Assembly: GCA_050117725.1 (NCBI GenBank)
Contig: JASFME010000138.1
Span: 1-6,204, forward strand
From: JASFJH01 sp050117725
GTDB lineage: Bacteria; Pseudomonadota; Gammaproteobacteria; AKS1
DNA length: 6,204 bases
Reading direction: 5' to 3'
The notes beneath the pieces were generated by a model. It had not been told where the DNA came from, made no database searches, and was given only the letters and a program-made list of their open reading frames with translations. A program made the position numbers and the translations under genes. This document shows, in pieces, positions 1-5,454 of the stretch (within the stretch, counting starts at the first letter, position 1; each line of letters begins with the position of its first letter).

Positions 1-51
1 GGGTTACACTCGCGACAATTCAAGGGCTCAGCGGCATCATCCTGGTCCCTC

Positions 52-66
52 GCCTGTTATTCAGGC
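52..66 (+). terminator. Small hairpin, possible weak terminator of an upstream gene
   Basis: GCCTG (52-56) and CAGGC (62-66) form a 5-bp stem around a TTATT loop. The stem is followed by CTTT and then a run of A. The stem is short and the T tract has only three T, so a Rho-independent terminator is only a weak possibility. It may simply be an incidental inverted repeat. Confidence 0.2.
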
Positions 67-161
67 CTTTAAAAAACAAAAAGATACTGAATGGTCGGGC
101 AATCGGGACATCAACTCACCATGAGCAGCCCGGCAGCAACACGCCAATTAAATAATTATTA

Positions 162-167
162 TATAAT
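162..167 (+). promoter_or_regulatory. Candidate -10 box (TATAAT) for the moxR-bat operon
   Basis: A perfect TATAAT lies at 162-167 in an AT-rich stretch that opens the operon. No good TTGACA-like -35 element sits 16-18 bases upstream, and there is no extended -10 TG. If the box is used, transcription would start at about 174-176, on or beside the moxR ATG, giving an essentially leaderless mRNA. A chance match in AT-rich DNA is possible. It is the best promoter candidate before an otherwise gapless operon. Confidence 0.35.
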
Positions 168-175
168 TCAATGAT

Positions 176-1138
176 ATGGAAACACAGCAAGAATTCCTGA
201 CACTCCGCACCCACCTCGAACAGGTCATCGTCGGCCAGACCGCCTTACTTGATCGCATGATGATTGGTCTGCTCACTGGCGGCCATATCCTGCTCGAGGG
301 TCCACCGGGGCTGGCCAAAACCACGGCCGTGAATACGCTGGCCAGCGGTGTCCACGCCTCGTTTCAACGCGTGCAATTTACCCCGGACCTGATGCCCGGT
401 GACCTGACCGGCACTGATATCTATGACCCGCACGAGGGCAGTTTCCGCTTCGTCGAGGGGCCGATCTTCCACGAAATCGTGCTCGCCGATGAAATCAACC
501 GCGCCCCGCCGAAGGTGCAATCCGCGCTGCTCGAGGCCATGCAGGAACATCAGGTCACGGTGGGCGGGGTCACGCGTCCGCTGCCGGCCCTGTTTGTCGT
601 CATGGCCACCCAGAACCCGCTCGAACAGGCCGGCACCTACCCGCTGCCCGAGGCACAACTGGATCGCTTCCTGTTACACGTGGTCCTGACCTATCCCGGT
701 GCGGAAGATGAGCTGGAAATTCTCAAGCGGGACCGCCAATTGCATTATGGTGAGGATCACCAGGCGCTGAACAGTCCCCTGCACCCGGAAACCGTTCTCG
801 CCGCGCGCCGTGAAGTGGCCGAGGTGCATGTCGAGGAGATGCTGGAACGCTATATCGTGGCACTCGTGGCCGCGACCCGCGAGCTTGGTCAACTCGACGA
901 GAAACGTGGCGATTACCTGCTGGCCGGCGCCTCGCCGCGCGCCTCGATAGCACTGCTGCGTGCCGCCAGTGCCCATGCCTATCTGCATGGCCGGGACTAC
1001 GTGATCCCCGAAGATATTATTGAAATGGCACCGGATGTGCTGCGCCACCGTCTGGTGCTCGGCTATGCGGGCCGCGCCGCCGAGGTGAGCGCCGATGACA
1101 TTATCCAGTTTGTGCTTGAACACATCCCCGTACCCTGA
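176..1138 (+). CDS. moxR: MoxR-family AAA+ ATPase
   Basis: This is a complete 320-residue cytoplasmic AAA+ ATPase of the MoxR family, whose members are thought to use ATP to remodel or activate VWA-domain partners. Visible motifs in order are: the VIVGQ N-terminal motif (about 18-22); Walker A GPPGLAKT (42-49); Walker B VLADEINRA (102-110); sensor 1 ATQNP (144-148); the arginine-finger region QLDRF (161-165, R164); and sensor 2 GASPRA (251-256). The C-terminal lid domain follows to the end. Length and motif set are normal for the family. An in-frame TAA at 164-166 lies three codons upstream, so ATG 176 is the only upstream start that keeps the conserved N-terminus. No Shine-Dalgarno sequence precedes it. 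The stop shares one base with the next start, placing the gene first in the bat operon. The symbol denotes the family rather than a tested function. Confidence 0.95.
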   Translation: METQQEFLTLRTHLEQVIVGQTALLDRMMIGLLTGGHILLEGPPGLAKTTAVNTLASGVHASFQRVQFTPDLMPGDLTGTDIYDPHEGSFRFVEGPIFHEIVLADEINRAPPKVQSALLEAMQEHQVTVGGVTRPLPALFVVMATQNPLEQAGTYPLPEAQLDRFLLHVVLTYPGAEDELEILKRDRQLHYGEDHQALNSPLHPETVLAARREVAEVHVEEMLERYIVALVAATRELGQLDEKRGDYLLAGASPRASIALLRAASAHAYLHGRDYVIPEDIIEMAPDVLRHRLVLGYAGRAAEVSADDIIQFVLEHIPVP

Positions 1139-2115
1139 TGTCTCTCGCCACGACCCTGCTTGCCAGATTGCGCCACCTCCTGCCCCCCCGCCTCCTGTCG
1201 CACACTATCCGGCAACTTCAGCAACCGCTGCTGGACAGGCAGGCCATGCTGGACCTGTTATACCGGGTGCAGGCACGCCGCAGTGACGCGGAACAATTCC
1301 GTGATGTCGCGCATACGCGCATTGGAGACATGCGCTCGGTGTACCGCGGCTACGGCATGGATTTCGAGGAAAGCCGGCCGTACCTGCCCGGTGACGAATT
1401 ACGCTTCATGAACTGGCGGCTCACCGCGCGCACCGGCCAGCCGTATATGAAGGTATTCCGCGAAGAACGCCGCCCGGGGGTATTCATCGTCATTGATCGG
1501 CGTGCCGCGATGCGCTTTGGCAGCCAGACACGCCTGAAGGTCACGCAGGCGGTCCGCGCCGCCGCGGTGGCCGCGTTCTCTGCACAGCTACAACATATCC
1601 CCGTCGGCGGGGTGATCCTTGAGCACGCGCCGCGCTGGCTGAGCGAAGCGAGCGGTGAACAGGCCGCGTTCCGGTTGTTACAGGCCGCCAGTACGCCCTG
1701 CCCGCCTCAACACGCGCCGCGCGAAGAGCCCTCCCTGCAACATATCCTGAAATTATTGCAGGCGATCCTGGTGCGCGGCAGCAAGCTGTACCTGGTGAGT
1801 GACTTCCATGACCTTGATGACGCGGCGCGGCCGGTGCTGTTACAACTGGCTACCGATCACCATGTCTACGCACTCCAGGTCTGTGACGCACTCGAACAAC
1901 ACCTGCCCTCAATGGGCAAACTCGGTTTTATCGCCCCCGGGGCAGGACACATGATCACGCTCGATACCGCGAACAACGCGGTGCAACAGGCGTATCGCGA
2001 CGCGGCGCGGCATCATTTCCAGTCACACCGAAACCTGTTCAGTTCCCTGGGCATCCAGCACCGCCTGATCACGACCAGCGAACAGGCCATTGAAGATGCA
2101 GTACCGTTTGCATGA
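1138..2115 (+). CDS. DUF58 family protein (degenerate VWA-like)
   Basis: This 325-residue protein belongs to the DUF58 family that habitually follows moxR. The family signature is clear at residues 71-98: G71, R80, Y82, P84-G85-D86, R89, W93 and A97-R98, within GYGMDFEESR, YLPGDELRF and NWRLTAR. A VWA-like core follows, with a beta strand FIVID (116-120) and DRRAAMRFG (120-128) where an active metal site would read DxSxS. A second landmark is VSDFHDLD (220-227). No signal peptide or convincing membrane span is seen, so it is probably cytoplasmic and available to MoxR. The start ATG overlaps the moxR stop (TGATG) with no Shine-Dalgarno sequence, which suggests translation by coupling. DUF58 proteins in moxR operons have no settled biochemical role; partnering MoxR is inferred from context. 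Confidence 0.92.
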   Translation: MSLATTLLARLRHLLPPRLLSHTIRQLQQPLLDRQAMLDLLYRVQARRSDAEQFRDVAHTRIGDMRSVYRGYGMDFEESRPYLPGDELRFMNWRLTARTGQPYMKVFREERRPGVFIVIDRRAAMRFGSQTRLKVTQAVRAAAVAAFSAQLQHIPVGGVILEHAPRWLSEASGEQAAFRLLQAASTPCPPQHAPREEPSLQHILKLLQAILVRGSKLYLVSDFHDLDDAARPVLLQLATDHHVYALQVCDALEQHLPSMGKLGFIAPGAGHMITLDTANNAVQQAYRDAARHHFQSHRNLFSSLGIQHRLITTSEQAIEDAVPFA

Positions 2116-2561
2116 ACAAACCTGATACCAGGCTCGAGGGCATTGCCGATATCACCGCGCCATTAGTACCGCCGGAAACCGGTTTCGATCCCGTGCTGGC
2201 GCTGGTCCTGGCCTGTCTCCTGCTCGTAACAATCGCCGGTATTATTACGTGGCGCGCCCGCCGCACCCCGCGTGCCCGCGCCCGCCGCCAGCTTGCCGAA
2301 CTGCAAGCGCAATACCGGCATAAACAACTGGATAATCGCGCGGCCTCATTCCGGCTCGCGGCCATACTGCGCGGCGGTTTGCAACAGGCCGCCATCAGCC
2401 ACACGACACCGCTGCCGCCACGACTGGCAGCCCGGCAACATCGCTGGCATGCCTTCGTGACACAACTCCAGCAGGCGCGTTACACGCGCACCGCATGCGA
2501 TAACCCACACCTCGAGGCGCTGTTCACGCATGCCCGGTACTGGTTGAGGCACTGGTCATGA
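2112..2561 (+). CDS. DUF4381 small inner-membrane protein
   Basis: This 149-residue protein matches the DUF4381 family by size, architecture and position between the DUF58 and VWA genes. The N-terminus has LEGIADITAP (8-17), resembling the family's opening motif. A single membrane span covers about 27-47 and is followed by a very basic stretch (RARRTPRARARR, 48-59), which puts the C-terminal domain in the cytoplasm. The tail contains HRWHAFVTQL (110-119) and ends in ARYWLRHW (141-148), both typical of the family. The tryptophan/proline-rich motif often seen just before the membrane span is absent here. It overlaps both neighbours by ATGA (2112-2115 and 2558-2561). The function is unknown. A helper or anchor role for the Bat complex is inferred only from conserved gene order. 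Confidence 0.85.
   Translation: MNKPDTRLEGIADITAPLVPPETGFDPVLALVLACLLLVTIAGIITWRARRTPRARARRQLAELQAQYRHKQLDNRAASFRLAAILRGGLQQAAISHTTPLPPRLAARQHRWHAFVTQLQQARYTRTACDNPHLEALFTHARYWLRHWS
2546..2549 (+). promoter_or_regulatory. Ribosome binding site of batA
   Basis: GAGG at 2546-2549 lies 8 bases before ATG 2558, inside the 3' end of the preceding gene. It supports the ATG in the ATGA overlap as the start. Confidence 0.5.
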
Positions 2562-3580
2562 CGCCCGGCGTACTGCAGTTGGCTCAACCCGAATGGCTCT
2601 GGTTACTGCCGCTGGCAGCTATCATCTGGCTGGCAGGCAACATCCTCGGCCGGCATGATGAACATACCGGCCTGTCGTCGGCCAGCAGTTTTTCCAACCT
2701 GCGCTTCCTGCATCCATTGATCGGCCTGTTACCTGAACGCTCGCGACGCAGCCGGCCATCCATGCCGCGCCTGCTTGTCTACGGCCTGGTCATCAGCTGT
2801 CTCGCGCTCGCCATGTCAGGCCCGGTCCGTACCGGTCATCAATTACCAGACCCGCCGCGTGAACGCGATATTGTGTTTATTGTTGATACATCGGTGTCGA
2901 TGATACTGCGCGATTATGTCCTCGATGGTGAACGTATTGACCGCCTGTCCTTGCTCAAGGGTCTGCTCGACCGGTTTGCACAAGGTCTGCAGGGAGAGCG
3001 CTTGGCCGTGATCGTGTTTGGCGATCAGGCCTATACGCTCGTGCCGTTAACACGCGACCAGCACCTGATCCGACGCATGCTGACACGCATCGAAACGACA
3101 ATGGCCGGCCGCAACAGCGCTGTCGGTGACGGCATTGCACTGGCCGTCAAGGAGGCGGGCGAACATCCCGGACGACAGCAACTGCTCGTATTACTTACCA
3201 GTGCCCACCAACCCGTCGGTAAGATTTCGCCCAGGGCGGCGGCCGCCCTGGCGAAACAGGCAGGCCTGCCGCTGTATACGATCGCGATCGGTGCGGCCAG
3301 TTATAGCGCGGAAGAACAGCGCATCAGTGGCCTCATATATCACCCTGCCGATGTAGCCCTGTTGCAACAGCTGGCCGCACACACGGGGGCGAAAAGTTAC
3401 CAGGCAGGCGACAGCCTGGCGCTGGAACAGGCGATTGCCGATATTGAGCAGGCCGAATACAACCTGGGAGAAAGCGCACCACGCTATTACCGCGAATCGC
3501 TGTATCACTGGCCGTTACTGCTTGGTCTTTTGATATTGAGCATGTACCAGTTCGGCAATCTGCTCAGGAGCAAGCCGTGA
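2558..3580 (+). CDS. batA: BatA-like VWA-domain inner-membrane protein
   Basis: This 340-residue protein has the BatA layout: a membrane span at about 13-30, a basic loop (RSRRSRPSMPR, 61-71), a second span at about 71-88, a VWA domain at about 103-300, and a C-terminal span at about 317-331. The basic loop suggests that it faces the cytoplasm and the VWA domain faces the periplasm. The metal-site motif DTSVS is present (D110, S112, S114), and PLTRD (163-167) is a BatA/BatB landmark. The usual MIDAS threonine is serine in NSAVG (S187). The usual LLTDG is LLTSA (S215), so the MIDAS aspartate is missing. The flanking VGKISP and LYTIAIGA segments align with normal BatA, so this is a substitution, not a misread frame. 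BatA and BatB are thought to act as paired membrane VWA proteins in oxidative or envelope stress tolerance; their ligand is not established. Confidence 0.9.
   Translation: MTPGVLQLAQPEWLWLLPLAAIIWLAGNILGRHDEHTGLSSASSFSNLRFLHPLIGLLPERSRRSRPSMPRLLVYGLVISCLALAMSGPVRTGHQLPDPPRERDIVFIVDTSVSMILRDYVLDGERIDRLSLLKGLLDRFAQGLQGERLAVIVFGDQAYTLVPLTRDQHLIRRMLTRIETTMAGRNSAVGDGIALAVKEAGEHPGRQQLLVLLTSAHQPVGKISPRAAAALAKQAGLPLYTIAIGAASYSAEEQRISGLIYHPADVALLQQLAAHTGAKSYQAGDSLALEQAIADIEQAEYNLGESAPRYYRESLYHWPLLLGLLILSMYQFGNLLRSKP
3231..3251. repeat. GC-rich inverted repeat inside batA
   Basis: CCAGGGCGGC (3231-3240) and GCCGCCCTGG (3242-3251) are perfect 10-base arms around a single G. In RNA this allows a 9-bp GC-rich stem with a 3-base loop. 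It encodes an alanine run (about residues 225-231), so codon choice may explain it. It could still slow ribosomes or stabilise or process the operon mRNA. Confidence 0.6.
3566..3570 (+). promoter_or_regulatory. Ribosome binding site of batB/C
   Basis: AGGAG at 3566-3570 lies 6 bases before GTG 3577 and 9 bases before ATG 3580. Both starts are in frame and differ by one residue. Spacing alone does not choose between them; ATG 3580, which overlaps the batA TGA by one base, is at least as likely as GTG 3577. Confidence 0.6.
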
Positions 3581-5454
3581 TGCTCAGCTGGTTACAACAA
3601 CTGTACTGGCGTGAACCCCTGTGGTTATGTCTTGCCCTGCAACCCTTGTTGTTACTTGCACTGCGCAGCCTGTGGCGTCGGCAACGCTTGCGCGCCTATG
3701 CCGAGCCCGCCTTGCAGGCATGGGTGATTCAGACCGAACACACGCCGCTGGTACAGAAACTGTTCTCGCGTGATACGGCCTATCTCCTGGCCTGGCTGTT
3801 GCTCGCCATCGCCGCGGCCGGGCCGCGCCTGCCCTTGCCCTCCACCGGAGCTCAACAGGTGACAGGTATCAACCTGATGATCGTCGTGGACAATTCGCGT
3901 TCGATGTCAGTCAGCGACATCCTGCCGTCGCGTATTCGCCGCGCCCGGCTCGAGATCGAGGAACTCCTGGCACATGCCCCCGGCAACCGTATCGGCGTAA
4001 TCACCTATGCGGCACAGCCCCACCTGTATGTACCGCTGAGCCGCGATTATGCGGCCTTGCGCAGTTATCTCTCGATACTCGACGAACTTGTTTTGCCAAC
4101 ACATGGCAGCCGCATCGGTGCCGCGCTGGCCATGGCGCACAGGGAACTGTCGAACACCTCCGGGCCACGCGCGGTACTGCTCGTCACCGATGGCGATGTT
4201 GGAGCGATTGATGACAAACACCGCCAGCAACTTGCCGGGCATGCCCGGCAGCTTGCCGACAGCAACATGCCGCTGTTTGTACTTGGCACTGGCAGCATCG
4301 AGGGTGATGCGATACCGCTGGCCAGTGGCGGCTGGCTCACCGACAACGCACGCCCGGTGATCTCGCGCATGGACGAGGCCCTGCTCAAGACGCTGGCCAG
4401 CGCGGGACAGGGAGGCTACAGCGTTGCCTACGATGACGACAGTGACTGGCAGTCACTCTACACACAGGGCATGGCAACCCTTGTCGAGCCCGGCATCGAT
4501 GCACAGGGCGAGCAGGATATTCTCTGGCAGGAATTCTATGCCTGGTTCCTGCTGCCCGGCCTGTTGTTACTGTATGTCTCGCTGTACCCGTATCGTTTGC
4601 ATCGTCGACTCGCCACAGCCGCGCCAATACTGCTTCTGGCGCTTGGCATCAGTCTTTCCCTCGGGCAGGAACAGGCCCACGCCGCGGATTACGACAAGAT
4701 CGAGCAGCGCGCCTACCTGTTATACGAGCAAGGCGAGTATCGCGATGCTGCCCGGCAGTATGCGCAGCTCAACACGTTTGCCGGTCGCCTTGGCGAAGCG
4801 GCGAGCCTGTATCGCCAGGGTGATTATGCCGCGGCGATCCGGCAGTACAGCGCCGCGGTACTGCACGCCGAAAGCGATAGCGAGCGGGCCACGGCACTGT
4901 ACAACCTCGGCAACAGTTATTTCCGGAGCGGCGATTATGAGACGGCCATCATGGTTTACCGTGATGCGCTGCACTACCAGCCCGGTCATGTCGAGGCACA
5001 GCAAAATCTCGCGTTCAGCACAGCCTTGCTGGAAGAAGTCAGCAAGCGCCTGGCCGAGTCAGTCATTGCGCAACGCGGCGGCAACGGCGCACGCCGCGCG
5101 CGCGCCGAGACAGGTATCGATATAGCCGAGCGCGGTGGCGTCTCGGTTGATGACTCGGAGGATGCAAGCGATAGCGGTCCACCACCTGCTGCCCTGGGCG
5201 AGATCGACAGCGGCACACTCGATGCGCTCATTCAACGGGGTCTCGAACACGTCCAACTTGCCGGCGCCCCTGCGGACAGCATGGAACAGGCCATGCTGCC
5301 AGCATTTGAGGCCGGTCTGGAGGATGCACGTTTGCAGACGCGTGCCTTGCAGGACAGGCAGGCGCACCTGTGGAAACGGGTGTTCGAACTGGAAGAAGGC
5401 TTTGCCGCCGAGCTCGACACACCGTTGCCGGTGAAAGGAGTATCGCCATGGTAA
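3577..5454 (+). CDS. batB: BatB/BatC fusion: VWA domain plus TPR protein
   Basis: This 625-residue protein joins BatB and BatC. The BatB half has spans at about 14-31 and 68-84 around a basic loop, a VWA domain at about 98-300, and a span at about 321-337. Its metal site looks intact: DNSRS (D105, S107, S109), S178 for the usual threonine, and VTDGD with D205. The BatC half begins with a hydrophobic segment (346-362) and an AHA/AD signal-peptidase-like site at 369/370. TPR-like units at about 375-398, 406-433 and 437-470 share the pattern Y-x-x-G-(D/E)-Y-x-x-A. A low-complexity acidic and basic linker (about 498-535) and a charged helical tail ending GVSPW follow. Positive-inside reasoning puts both the VWA and TPR parts in the periplasm. 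Fused VWA-TPR forms are known in Gammaproteobacteria; Bacteroides and Leptospira encode BatB and BatC separately. The start may instead be ATG 3580. Confidence 0.92.
   Translation: MMLSWLQQLYWREPLWLCLALQPLLLLALRSLWRRQRLRAYAEPALQAWVIQTEHTPLVQKLFSRDTAYLLAWLLLAIAAAGPRLPLPSTGAQQVTGINLMIVVDNSRSMSVSDILPSRIRRARLEIEELLAHAPGNRIGVITYAAQPHLYVPLSRDYAALRSYLSILDELVLPTHGSRIGAALAMAHRELSNTSGPRAVLLVTDGDVGAIDDKHRQQLAGHARQLADSNMPLFVLGTGSIEGDAIPLASGGWLTDNARPVISRMDEALLKTLASAGQGGYSVAYDDDSDWQSLYTQGMATLVEPGIDAQGEQDILWQEFYAWFLLPGLLLLYVSLYPYRLHRRLATAAPILLLALGISLSLGQEQAHAADYDKIEQRAYLLYEQGEYRDAARQYAQLNTFAGRLGEAASLYRQGDYAAAIRQYSAAVLHAESDSERATALYNLGNSYFRSGDYETAIMVYRDALHYQPGHVEAQQNLAFSTALLEEVSKRLAESVIAQRGGNGARRARAETGIDIAERGGVSVDDSEDASDSGPPPAALGEIDSGTLDALIQRGLEHVQLAGAPADSMEQAMLPAFEAGLEDARLQTRALQDRQAHLWKRVFELEEGFAAELDTPLPVKGVSPW
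4233..4250. repeat. Perfect 18-base palindrome inside batB/C
   Basis: TGCCGGGCATGCCCGGCA reads the same on both strands. It lies between two copies of CTTGCCG (4231-4237 and 4252-4258) spaced 21 bases apart, so the protein repeats QLA seven residues later (QLAGHARQLA). This may be chance in GC-rich coding DNA, or a small duplication. There is no sign that it belongs to a mobile element. Confidence 0.6.
5434..5440 (+). promoter_or_regulatory. Strong ribosome binding site of batD
   Basis: AAAGGAG at 5434-5440 lies 7 bases before ATG 5448. It is the best Shine-Dalgarno sequence in the window and fixes the batD start inside the end of the preceding gene. Confidence 0.85.

Larger units (their letters stand above)
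1..175. other. Leader region upstream of moxR, no supported gene
   Basis: I find no gene in this stretch. Two + frames are open from the left edge, one ending at TGA 122-124 and one at TAA 153-155. Either could be the tail of an upstream gene, but neither peptide is recognisable. The - strand ATGs here are each followed by a stop within a few codons, apart from one that gives a 16-codon frame, so a divergent gene starting inside the stretch is unlikely. Composition shifts from mixed (1-145) to strongly AT-rich (146-178), which is unlike the GC-rich genes that follow and suits a promoter region. Confidence 0.5.

Noticed and set aside
2..155. Two + frames open from the left edge (ending at 124 and 155)
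   Set aside because: Either might be the tail of an upstream gene, but both are short, neither is recognisable, and nothing favours one over the other.
171..173. ATG at 171 as an alternative start near moxR
   Set aside because: It is out of frame with moxR and does not give the conserved MoxR N-terminus.
674..1123. A - strand open frame opposite moxR
   Set aside because: It is antisense to conserved MoxR sequence, including sensor 2, and its peptide has no family features.
1095..1286. A short proline-rich + frame across the moxR/DUF58 junction
   Set aside because: It overlaps two well-supported genes in another frame and is proline-rich only because of the C-rich DNA.
4597..4599. TTG as a separate start for a free BatC
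   Set aside because: The encoded N-terminus would make a good signal peptide, but there is no Shine-Dalgarno sequence and the reading frame is continuous with BatB.
4424..5125. A 233-codon + frame inside batB/C
   Set aside because: It is an out-of-frame reading of the VWA-TPR gene, rich in Arg, Ser, Ala and Pro with no motif. The true frame shows TPR units across the same bases.
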